From K23-9 sp964460665 (GTDB lineage Bacteria; Planctomycetota; Planctomycetia; Pirellulales; Pirellulaceae): a stretch of DNA of 31,230 bases. The notes beneath the pieces were generated by a model. The model made no database searches. It was given only the letters and a program-made list of their open reading frames with translations, and had not been told where the DNA came from. The stretch is from assembly GCA_964460665.1 (NCBI GenBank), contig CAYWSL010000046.1, positions 1 through 31,230 of the forward strand. The letters run 5' to 3'. Position 1 is the first letter of the stretch. Each line of letters begins with the position of its first letter. Below, one piece after another: positions 1 through 7,759 of this stretch. Both the position numbers and the translations under genes were made by a program.

Positions 1-1
1 T

Positions 2-727
2 GTCACGGCCGGTTTGGAAAAGAAAAACCGAGTGATGAATGAAGACGAAAAAATCCGTGTCGCCTATCACGAAGCGGGCCACGCATTGGTTGCCGCAGCG
101 CTACCGAACACTGATCCGGTTCACAAAGTCAGCATCATTCCACGCGGCATCGCGGCTTTGGGTTACACGATGCAGCGGCCAGAGACCGAACGCTACCTGA
201 TGACGAAAAGCGAACTGGAAAGCAACATGAAAGTGCTGTTGGCCGGCACGCTGACCGAAGAAATGATCTTTCAAGACATCAGCACTGGCGCACAGAACGA
301 CCTGGAACGATGCACCGAGATCGCTCGCAGCATGGTGATGGACTACGGCATGAGCCGGATGGGGCGGATCAATTTCCGTCGCAGTTCGCGGTCGCCGTTC
401 TTGGCTGGCGGTGGCGGCGAAGGGTTTCATATGACCCACGGTGACGAAATGGCCAAGATGATCGACAAAGAAGTCGCACGTATCATTGACGACGCATTAG
501 TGCAAACACGCGAAATCCTTGAACAGCGCCGCGAAGTGTTAGAAGCAGTAACGCAGCGATTGCTGGAAGTTGAAGCGATCGACAACGAAGAACTGAATCG
601 TTTGATCAAAGAAAACGCCAGCGGACCTTGGTTGGTACCTGGTACCGTGACCGAAAAACCGCGAGCAACCATTCGCGCCAAGACAGACGATTCCGATCAA
701 GCTTCAGACTCAGCTGCCAGCAAGTAA
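2..727 (+). CDS. ftsH: FtsH-type ATP-dependent zinc metalloprotease, C-terminal part (5' end outside window)
   Basis: This is the peptidase M41 portion of a membrane-anchored AAA+ protease that unfolds and degrades membrane and short-lived cytoplasmic proteins. The frame is open from base 2, so the gene starts upstream; the TTG at 14 is only the first start-like codon and not a real start. The zinc site HEAGH lies at bases 68-82, and the GAQNDL segment carries the usual third ligand Asp. The AAA+ module and N-terminal membrane helices are missing because they lie left of the window. The tail after the peptidase domain (about 35 residues, ending SDSAASK) is polar and probably disordered. An imperfect 20-bp-arm palindrome follows the stop. 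Planctomycetes commonly carry several FtsH paralogues, so which copy this is cannot be told. Confidence 0.93.
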   Translation, partial: VTAGLEKKNRVMNEDEKIRVAYHEAGHALVAAALPNTDPVHKVSIIPRGIAALGYTMQRPETERYLMTKSELESNMKVLLAGTLTEEMIFQDISTGAQNDLERCTEIARSMVMDYGMSRMGRINFRRSSRSPFLAGGGGEGFHMTHGDEMAKMIDKEVARIIDDALVQTREILEQRREVLEAVTQRLLEVEAIDNEELNRLIKENASGPWLVPGTVTEKPRATIRAKTDDSDQASDSAASK

Positions 728-754
728 GATCGACTTCTATTTAGATCGCTCGTC

Positions 755-805
755 GCCTGACTCTCCGAGTCGGGCAATGACAAGACCCGACTCGAAGAGT
801 CAGGC
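755..805. repeat. Imperfect palindrome, 20-bp arms (REP-like or terminator hairpin)
   Basis: Left arm 755-774 and right arm 786-805 are reverse complements with one mismatch, separated by 11 bases. Both arms contain the core GACTC/GAGTC. No T-run follows on either strand, so a classical intrinsic terminator is not supported. It could act as an mRNA 3'-end stabiliser or be one copy of a dispersed palindromic element. It sits between the ftsH stop and the next gene. Confidence 0.75.
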
Positions 806-889
806 TGCGAATCAACGGTCAGCTTGCATGCCTGGACAGGCCCTGGCCTACATTTTTGTTTAACCGGTAGCCGTAGGCGCACGCGAAAA

Positions 890-1912
890 ATGGCAAAAAT
901 CCTGATCACTGGCGGAACGGGCTGTATCGGCGCGACGACCGTTCACCAACTGCTACAAGAATTCGACGATTCGATTGACCAGATCCATATCGCTTCGCGG
1001 TCGGGCAACACGGATCACTTGCGAATTTGGTTTGACGATCAACTTCAACCACTCATCGACCAGCAGCGCATCGTCTTCGCCAAGGTCGATATCGGAGATG
1101 CCGATAGCATCCATCGTTCACTACACGAGTGTCAGCCAACGCACGTGATTCACTTGGGCGCTTTGCAAAGCCCTGACTGCGCGTCCGATCCACAGCGAGG
1201 CATGCAGGTGAATCTGGGCGGCACGATGAACCTGCTGGAGGCAGTTGGCCAGCTAAGTAAACCGCTAGAACGATTCGTGTTTGCCAGTTCGGCCGCCGTA
1301 TACGGCAAGCGAACCATTTACCCTGCAAGCACCGTTGGAGAAAACGATCGGCTTGCACCGCCGAATCTGTACGGCGTTTGGAAAGTCGCGGGCGAACATC
1401 TTGCCGCACTGTTCCATGAAACCACAGAAATCCCAACCGTTTGCCTACGGCTAAACACGACCTACGGACCAGGCCGCGACCGTGGGATGACGTCCGCGCC
1501 AACGCGTGTCATGCAAACAATCGTCAATGGATCCGTCCGGGGCAAACGCGAGGCATGCTTGATGCCCTATCAAGGCCGCGAAAACTATCACTTCGTCACC
1601 GACGTAGGCGCCCACTTCGCCGCGGTCTGCATGCAACCGTTTGCCGGATTTCAAGCATTCAACATCAAAGGCCAGACCATTCCCGTCCAGCAGTTTCTGG
1701 ACTGGATCGGGCAAGCTGCCACTGAACTAGGGCTTGGTGATTTTGTTGAAACAGGCATCGCACCCGATGCGACTGAAAACCTGTTTGTATGTGATTTGGA
1801 CGATCGAAAGATCGATTCGTTTTTCCAGGATCTTCCCCGCACCGATTTGCAACGGGGGATTCATCAGACGTTTCGCAAATTCCTAGAACTTGCGCGAGAC
1901 CCAGCGGCTTAG
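890..1912 (+). CDS. NAD-dependent epimerase/dehydratase (extended SDR family)
   Basis: A 340-residue Rossmann-fold oxidoreductase acting on a nucleotide sugar or similar substrate. The dinucleotide-binding motif GGTGCIG is at residues 8-14. The catalytic set is visible as FASSAAVYG (about 131-139) and YGVWK at 161-165, matching the YxxxK pair of extended SDRs. The C-terminal half carries the substrate domain. The ATG at 890 was chosen because it puts the Rossmann beta strand at the N-terminus; the open frame extends to 824 with 22 residues that do not look like protein. No clear ribosome site precedes it. The substrate cannot be named: UDP-sugar epimerase or an L-threonine-dehydrogenase-like enzyme are both possible. 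Confidence 0.9.
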   Translation: MAKILITGGTGCIGATTVHQLLQEFDDSIDQIHIASRSGNTDHLRIWFDDQLQPLIDQQRIVFAKVDIGDADSIHRSLHECQPTHVIHLGALQSPDCASDPQRGMQVNLGGTMNLLEAVGQLSKPLERFVFASSAAVYGKRTIYPASTVGENDRLAPPNLYGVWKVAGEHLAALFHETTEIPTVCLRLNTTYGPGRDRGMTSAPTRVMQTIVNGSVRGKREACLMPYQGRENYHFVTDVGAHFAAVCMQPFAGFQAFNIKGQTIPVQQFLDWIGQAATELGLGDFVETGIAPDATENLFVCDLDDRKIDSFFQDLPRTDLQRGIHQTFRKFLELARDPAA

Positions 1913-2063
1913 CAGTGGCTTAACTGCGGCATCGGAATAATCGGTACATACCGCAGAGTCTTTCAGATTTATGCAACAGCGACCTTCGCGAGGGTTGTGA
2001 AGCAGTTAGCTGAGACCGATGGTAGTTTGCACACTTGCACTCCATCCCGGCTCTCCCGAATTC

Positions 2064-3176
2064 ATGCCTCAGCTCACAGTCGAACTACTGAACTCCAACG
2101 ATCAGGTGGTAGCCCATCGCGATCGCTGGAATCAGCTCGCTGGCAACCGCCCCCTGCAACGTTGGGAGTGGTTGGGAGCGTGGGCACAGCATTACTGTGT
2201 CGGCGACAGCAGCTTGCTGGTTCTGGTCGTTCGCGACGCCGACAAGATCATCGCGTTAGCGCCGCTGTGCATCATGGATCGCCCATACTTTGGCCGCACG
2301 ATTTGTTTCTTAGGTGGCGGTAAAGCGTGTACCGACCACATGACATTCCTGGTCGAACCGGGATTCGAAGACGCGGCGGTTGAAACGATCGCCAACTGGT
2401 TAGTCGAAAATCGCAACGGTGATTCACAATGGAACCACTGCCAATTGATCGGCGTCGATGCAGACGATGCGATCATGCAGAAGTTCAATCAAGCGATGAC
2501 CGATGTAGGCTGCCACCTAGATACGCGACCCGGACAGCCTTGCTACGGCGTCGATTTACCCGACACGATCGAGGAATACACGTCACGACGATCAAAAAAC
2601 GGAAAGCGTGATACCAACAAAATCAAGCGGCAACTGAACAACGGCACCTGCGAAATATTCACCCCGACCACACGCAGCGAACTAGAACAGTACTGGGATA
2701 AGTTCGTCGAACTCCACCAAATGCGCCGTGATATGCTGGGCGAAGACGGCTGTTTCGCACACTCGAAGTTCGGCGAATTCCTGTGGGACGCATCCTGCCG
2801 ATTGCTAGATGCAGGCCTGCTGCGAATGCCGTTTGTGCTAATCGATGGTGAACCCGTTTCGGTTCAATATTCAGTCGTCGCAGAAGACCGCTGGTTGTTT
2901 TATCAATCGGGCATGAACCCCGGCTATCAAAAAAACAGCCCCGGCCAAGTCGTGCTGTACCACGCGATCTGCGAAAGCATACAAAGCGGCCACAAGTATT
3001 TCGACATGATGCGCGGCGACGAGCCGTACAAGTTGCGTTGGCGAGCCGAGATGGTATCGACAACCGAGATTCGCATCGCGGCACCACAAATCTACGCGCA
3101 GCTAAAGCAACGCGCCTGGCAATGGCGAAAGAAGGCCAAAGCCTGGGCAAAAGAGAGGCTCGGCCGCCCCGCTTAA
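2064..3176 (+). CDS. GNAT-fold acyltransferase, BioF2/FemAB-like (CelD/BcsL type)
   Basis: A 370-residue cytoplasmic protein with the pattern of the BioF2-like double-GNAT acetyltransferases. An N-terminal module contains the WEWLGAWAQHY and LVLVVRD...IALAPL segments. A C-terminal module has the typical run ADRW-like (AEDRWLFYQSGMNPGY), then SPGQVVLYHAICESIQSG and YFDMMRGDEPYKLRW, which is the family's most conserved signature. Such proteins are often found in exopolysaccharide or cell-envelope loci and are thought to acylate sugars or peptides; the substrate here is unknown. The start is uncertain: ATG 2064 gives a family-like N-terminus, while ATG 2019 adds 15 residues; neither has a convincing ribosome site. 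It converges on asnS with a 38-bp gap. Confidence 0.85.
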   Translation: MPQLTVELLNSNDQVVAHRDRWNQLAGNRPLQRWEWLGAWAQHYCVGDSSLLVLVVRDADKIIALAPLCIMDRPYFGRTICFLGGGKACTDHMTFLVEPGFEDAAVETIANWLVENRNGDSQWNHCQLIGVDADDAIMQKFNQAMTDVGCHLDTRPGQPCYGVDLPDTIEEYTSRRSKNGKRDTNKIKRQLNNGTCEIFTPTTRSELEQYWDKFVELHQMRRDMLGEDGCFAHSKFGEFLWDASCRLLDAGLLRMPFVLIDGEPVSVQYSVVAEDRWLFYQSGMNPGYQKNSPGQVVLYHAICESIQSGHKYFDMMRGDEPYKLRWRAEMVSTTEIRIAAPQIYAQLKQRAWQWRKKAKAWAKERLGRPA

Positions 3177-3214
3177 GATTCCAGGGCACAGAAAAAGAGG
3201 GCCCACGGAAGAAC

Positions 3215-4609
3215 CTAAAACTCGGCGCTGCCTGGTGTTCTTGGGAATGGGATGACATCGCGGATGTTGGCCATGCCGGTGACGTACTGAACCGCTCGCT
3301 CTAGACCAAGTCCGAAGCCTGCATGTGGGACGGTGCCGTATTTTCGCAGGTCGATGTACCACCAGTACTCTTCTTCGGCCATGCCGGTTTCGGCCATCCG
3401 CTTTTGCAGCACTTCTAAACGCTCTTCACGTTGGCTGCCGCCGATGATTTCACCCACGCCTGGCACCAAGACGTCCATCGCTGCGACCGTTTTTTCATCG
3501 TCGCTTAGACGCATGTAAAACGGTTTGATCGTCGACGGGTAGTCCGTCAGGATTAACGGTCCTTTGACGTGCTCTTCGGTTAGAAACTTTTCGTGCTCGG
3601 CTTGAAGATCGGTGCCCCACTGCACGGGGTAATCGAACTTCTTGTTGCAGCCTTCCAAGATTTTCACCGCTTCGGTGTACGTCATGTGTGAAAACGGTTT
3701 TTCGATCACCGACTTGATCTGATCAAGCTTACCTTTTTCGATTCGCAGATCGAAGAACTCCATGTCTTCGCCGCACTGATTCAAGCAATCGGTGAAGATG
3801 CGTTTCAGAAAATCCTCGGCCAGTTTCATGTCGTCGGCCAAGTCGAAAAACGCCGCCTCCGGTTCGACCATCCAGAACTCGGCCAAGTGGCGGCTGGTGT
3901 TGCTGTTTTCGGCGCGGAACGTGGGGCCGAACGTGTAAACACGGCCAAGTGACGTCGCGTATGTTTCGGCTTCCAGCTGTCCGCTGACTGTCAGGAAAGT
4001 TGGTTTGTCGAAAAAGTCATACTCGTACTTAACTGGTCCACCTTTCTGAGCCAGCATTTCCAAGTCCAGTGACGTGACGCGAAACATTTCGCCGGCACCT
4101 TCGCAATCGCTGGCCGTGATGATTGGCGTGTGTGTGTAGAAGAAGCCGTTTTCGTGAAAGAAGTTGTGGATCGACTGGCTGATCTGGTTGCGAACTCGCA
4201 TCACCGCACCAAGCGTGTTGGTGCGCGTTCGCAGGTGCGCCCACTCGCGTAGTTTTTCAAACGAGTGCCGCTTCTTTTGCAGCGGGTAGGTTTCCGGGTC
4301 GGCCCAGCCGATGACGCGGACAGAGGTCGCGTGAAGTTCGGTGGCCTGACCTTTGGCCGGTGATTCTTGCAATTCGCCAGCGATGACGACGCTGCAGCCG
4401 GTTGTCAGCTTTTGGATTTCTTCGGCGTAGTTTTCCAGCTCGGCCGGCGCGACGATCTGCAGGTTTCCCATGCAGCTGCCATCGTTGACTTCGATAAAGC
4501 TGAAGCCGCCCTTGCTATCGCGGCGTGTCCGCACCCAGCCACGGACTTCGCAGTCACCGCCGGCGGACGTTGCTAAGCGAGCTTCTTTGACACTGATCCA
4601 CTTCGTCAT
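3215..4609 (-). CDS. asnS: Asparaginyl-tRNA synthetase
   Basis: Class IIb aminoacyl-tRNA synthetase, 464 residues, the usual bacterial AsnRS length; it charges tRNA-Asn using ATP and asparagine. The OB-fold anticodon-binding domain covers about residues 20-105 (VRGWVRTRRDSKGGFSFIEVNDGS). Motif 2 is at about 231-251 (FRAENSNTSRHLAEFWMVEPE region) and motif 3 at about 431-440 (GFGLGLERAV). The AsnRS-type HLAEFWMVEPE sequence, without a GAD insertion domain, separates it from bacterial AspRS. It lies 34 bp downstream of the Nramp-like gene on the same strand, so co-transcription is possible. Presence of AsnRS indicates direct asparaginylation, not necessarily to the exclusion of an amidotransferase route. 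Confidence 0.97.
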   Translation of the reverse strand: MTKWISVKEARLATSAGGDCEVRGWVRTRRDSKGGFSFIEVNDGSCMGNLQIVAPAELENYAEEIQKLTTGCSVVIAGELQESPAKGQATELHATSVRVIGWADPETYPLQKKRHSFEKLREWAHLRTRTNTLGAVMRVRNQISQSIHNFFHENGFFYTHTPIITASDCEGAGEMFRVTSLDLEMLAQKGGPVKYEYDFFDKPTFLTVSGQLEAETYATSLGRVYTFGPTFRAENSNTSRHLAEFWMVEPEAAFFDLADDMKLAEDFLKRIFTDCLNQCGEDMEFFDLRIEKGKLDQIKSVIEKPFSHMTYTEAVKILEGCNKKFDYPVQWGTDLQAEHEKFLTEEHVKGPLILTDYPSTIKPFYMRLSDDEKTVAAMDVLVPGVGEIIGGSQREERLEVLQKRMAETGMAEEEYWWYIDLRKYGTVPHAGFGLGLERAVQYVTGMANIRDVIPFPRTPGSAEF

Positions 4610-4643
4610 GATTTCAATCCGTTATCGATAAGCGGGCCGCTCG

Positions 4644-6350
4644 TTACGGCGTGGCCGATTTCATTGCCGTTTTGTGTTCGGCTTGTTTGTTCATGAATCC
4701 TACCGTTCCCAAGACAAACATCACCGCCAGTGCGGCCAACGCGACGTTGCCAATCGGGAACCCAAACATGCTTTTGCCATACAGGCCCCAGGCAGATCCA
4801 AAGCTGGCTGCTAGTGTGGCAACGATCATCAAAGCATTCCAGAGCAATCGTTTGCCGCCGGTTGGGGTCGCATCGCCCAGAGCACGCTGTGAATTCATCA
4901 GCAGCAGGAACGAGAAGTAAGCGATTGGTAGCATCGCACCACCAATCACCGATGTAGGAGTCGCCAGCGCCGGGGCCGCTTTGCCCCACACGAACGGACC
5001 GATTACGCCAATCGCGGGAATCATGCTGCCCAAGCGGTGCATGTTTCCTTCGGCCGGCACGTTCAATAATTCACAGAACGCAAAGCCATTGATCAGCATC
5101 AGAATGATGATCGTCGATATGGCCATGCCCAGGACGCCAACGCCAAACAAGGTCTGCGCGATGGTTGTTCCGACCATTGGCTCCAACGTGGTCGCGAGTG
5201 CGAAGTTGTCGCGACCGGCTAGCATCGCAGCAATTTCTTTGTCTGCTTGCGGCAATTCGGTGCGTGCCGTAGCGACTTCTGCGGGCGACATGGCTTCGAA
5301 TTCGTCCGCACCCACTTCTTTAGCGATTCGTTTGTCAATGAAACCGTTGTAGGACTTGATTTCTTTGGAAGTCGTATCGCCGGCCGCGACCATCTTCATC
5401 ACGTCGCTGGTTTGTCCGTGGAATTGGCTTGCCGCTGCAATCACGACACAACTGGTCGCCAAAACGAACGGAACAATCAAACCCAGCGATAGGTCAAAGA
5501 TCGCCAAGCCGCGGTGCTTGGTTCCCCAGCCTTTGCGAAGCATCGAGTACGGCAGTAGGAACGTCATGTTGATTCCGACTGCGGTGGCAAACGCGGTGAT
5601 GATGCGATCTTTTTGGATGCCCGCAATCATGCCAGTCCACCAGTCAGAATAAGCACCTGACTGCGCGACTGGATCAGCCAGCGCCGGAACCGGTTCAAAC
5701 ATGTACTTAAAGTTCGGGGTCAAACCAGAAAAGATCTCGCCCCAGTTCAACGCACCTTGCATCGTCATCGCCAGGACGACGCCGAAGAACGAAAGCACGA
5801 CAACGCCGACCATCGCTTTCAAGATCAGCTCGAACAGCTTGATTCCTTTGCTGCCCGAGTTGTAAAACCAAACGACGACCGACGCGATGATCAGAATCGT
5901 TGCCGCGACGCCAATTTTGCCGCCATCGCTATTGGTGGCGGGGATCAAGTTTTGCTGAACGGCGGCGGTGCCGAGTGCGAATTGTGGCAAGCACCAAACG
6001 ATGTTGGCCATGATCGTGGCGATCAACCAGCCCCAAGCCAAGACCGGGCTGATGTGATTTTTCAGCGTATGGAATGGCCGCTCGCCGGTAGACAAGGTGA
6101 CGTAGCTGATCGCGGACAACATCACGACGCCTAGCACCATCGCCAGCGGCTGCAGCCACATCATTTCGTAGCCAACGATGACTCCCAGGTACAACGCACC
6201 GGCCAACGATCCACCGCCAAGCGTAATGGCGCCTTGCAGCCACCCCGGTCCCGAAAGTCGCGTGTAGATGGCGGCTTTGCCGAGGGCGCCCTTGCCAGCG
6301 GCTTCTTCCAGCAGAGCGTCTTCACGCGACATCGTTGCTTCTTCGGACAT
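4644..6350 (-). CDS. Nramp-fold (LeuT-like) transporter with altered metal-site motifs
   Basis: A 568-residue integral membrane protein with about 11 hydrophobic segments. TM1 begins GPGWLQGAITLGGG, aligning with the Nramp TM1 start. In Nramp proteins the metal is held by DPGN in TM1 and MPH in TM6; here the equivalent TM1 stretch reads GGGS (45-48) and the TM6 stretch is GINMTFLLPYSML (259-271), so neither motif is conserved. A polar insert of about 75 residues (311-385), rich in Lys, Asp and Glu, sits between two membrane segments. ATG 6350 was chosen over a 28-residue upstream extension; ATG 6332 is an alternative. It lies between trxB and asnS on the same strand. Substrate unknown; a divalent cation is a guess from the fold. 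Confidence 0.8.
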   Translation of the reverse strand: MSEEATMSREDALLEEAAGKGALGKAAIYTRLSGPGWLQGAITLGGGSLAGALYLGVIVGYEMMWLQPLAMVLGVVMLSAISYVTLSTGERPFHTLKNHISPVLAWGWLIATIMANIVWCLPQFALGTAAVQQNLIPATNSDGGKIGVAATILIIASVVVWFYNSGSKGIKLFELILKAMVGVVVLSFFGVVLAMTMQGALNWGEIFSGLTPNFKYMFEPVPALADPVAQSGAYSDWWTGMIAGIQKDRIITAFATAVGINMTFLLPYSMLRKGWGTKHRGLAIFDLSLGLIVPFVLATSCVVIAAASQFHGQTSDVMKMVAAGDTTSKEIKSYNGFIDKRIAKEVGADEFEAMSPAEVATARTELPQADKEIAAMLAGRDNFALATTLEPMVGTTIAQTLFGVGVLGMAISTIIILMLINGFAFCELLNVPAEGNMHRLGSMIPAIGVIGPFVWGKAAPALATPTSVIGGAMLPIAYFSFLLLMNSQRALGDATPTGGKRLLWNALMIVATLAASFGSAWGLYGKSMFGFPIGNVALAALAVMFVLGTVGFMNKQAEHKTAMKSATP

Positions 6351-6486
6351 AGTTTCTGAAACGGGGGAGTGTGGAGAGATGGTGGGGAGAAACTGTCGGC
6401 GCAAACCTGGATTGCGTTTCCAGCCTGGCAGCATCGTCTTGCGATCGACAGGCTAGAACCTAGCTCAGTAATACTTCCAGTGATAT

Positions 6487-7587
6487 TTAGCTGTCGTGTT
6501 CAGCCAGATAGCGTTCGGCGTCTAGTGCGGCCATGCAGCCGGTGCCGGCCGACGTGATCGCTTGACGATAATAGTCGTCGGCGACGTCGCCTGCAGCAAA
6601 AACGCCTTCCACGTTCGTATTCGTGCGGAAAGCTTTCTGCCACTGAATGTAGCCTTTCTCGTTGGTCGTGACCGCACCGTCCAAGAAAGCCGTGTTCGGC
6701 GTGTGGCCGATCGCGACAAACATTCCGCCAACGGCCAAGTCGCTGGTCGATCCGTCTTTGGTCGACTTGATCTTCAAGTTGTTGACTTGTTTTTCATCGC
6801 CTTGGACTTCTTCGACGGTGCTGTTCCAAAGGATTTCGATGTTCGGATGGTTAAACGCACGCTGCTGCATCACTTTGGATGCACGCAGTTCGTCACGCCG
6901 AACGATCATGTAAATGGTCTTGGCGTCCTTTAAGTTGGCCAAGTAGGCGGCTTCTTCAACCGCCGAGTCACCACCGCCAACAACCGCCAGAGGCTTGCTG
7001 CGGAAAATCGGGATCGCTCCGTCGCATACCGCACAGGCACTAACGCCCTTGTTCTTGTACGCTTCCTCGGACGGCAAGCCCAGGTAGTTTGCCCGAGCAC
7101 CGGTGGCGATGATCACCGTCTTGGCTTCGACCTCGTCTCCGCTTGCTGGTTTCAGTTTGTGAAGCGATCCGGTGAAATCGACGCTGGCGATATCATCGGT
7201 GATCACGCGGGTGCCAAAGTTCAACGCCTGCTGCTTCATCAGTTCCATCAGCTCGATACCTTGAACCGCGTAGTGAGGTGCGGTTTCGTCCAGGCTGAAG
7301 CGGCTCTTGCCTTTTCCCTTGGAATGCTCTGGGCCGGGAATCGGTGGCAAGTTGTACTGTCGGTCTTTGTCGACGGCCGATTCGATGAACGCGCGGACAT
7401 TTCCAAATGGAAAGCCTGGGTAGTTTTCGACTTCGGTCGTGAACGCCAATTGCCCAAGCGGGATCATGATGTCGTTGACAGTTCCCTCGTAGACCAGCGG
7501 GTTCAAATTCGCACGAGCGGCGTAAATGGCGGCGGACCAACCCGCAGGACCACTTCCAATGATGATTGTTTTTTCGACTTCCGACAC
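6487..7587 (-). CDS. trxB: Thioredoxin reductase-like FAD/NAD(P)H disulfide reductase
   Basis: A 366-residue flavoprotein that passes electrons from NADPH to a thioredoxin-like partner. The FAD-binding GSGPAGWSAAIYAARA motif is at residues 11-26, the redox-active CAVC at 185-188, the NADPH-binding GGGDSAVEEA downstream, and the C-terminal FAD motif FAAGDVADDYYRQ near the end. Compared with the usual bacterial enzyme of about 320 residues it carries an extra segment of roughly 40 residues (about 66-108) containing a Lys/Gly run, placed before the first FAD-domain crossover. GTG 7587 was chosen because it starts two residues before the family-like sequence and has GGAG 11 bases upstream; ATG 7650 would add 21 residues. 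It is divergent from cstA. Confidence 0.92.
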   Translation of the reverse strand: MSEVEKTIIIGSGPAGWSAAIYAARANLNPLVYEGTVNDIMIPLGQLAFTTEVENYPGFPFGNVRAFIESAVDKDRQYNLPPIPGPEHSKGKGKSRFSLDETAPHYAVQGIELMELMKQQALNFGTRVITDDIASVDFTGSLHKLKPASGDEVEAKTVIIATGARANYLGLPSEEAYKNKGVSACAVCDGAIPIFRSKPLAVVGGGDSAVEEAAYLANLKDAKTIYMIVRRDELRASKVMQQRAFNHPNIEILWNSTVEEVQGDEKQVNNLKIKSTKDGSTSDLAVGGMFVAIGHTPNTAFLDGAVTTNEKGYIQWQKAFRTNTNVEGVFAAGDVADDYYRQAITSAGTGCMAALDAERYLAEHDS

Positions 7588-7759
7588 GATGGAAAGTGCT
7601 CCGTACTGCGGTAGGTTTTCGGTTAAGCTGTTTCGATGATGCGTACGCAAACGCGCGTCCGCGAACTAAGGCTGATAGTATAGGCCTGTCACAGCGATTC
7701 ACCACCTAGGCGAGTGTCGATTCGTCGCCCAGATCCCAAAGTCTATTTCAGAATCCCGC
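7588..7759. other. Divergent intergenic region between trxB and cstA
   Basis: 172 bp separating two divergently read genes, so promoters for both strands should lie here. A TATAGG hexamer occurs around 7679 on the plus strand but no good partner -35 box is visible. Neither gene has a strong ribosome site in the plus direction (cstA is preceded by AGAATCCCGC). No palindrome longer than about 6 bp per arm was seen. Confidence 0.4.

Noticed and set aside
4622..4631. TTATCGATAA palindrome between the transporter and asnS
   Set aside because: Ten-base palindromes with a common restriction-site core occur by chance; no second copy or promoter nearby.
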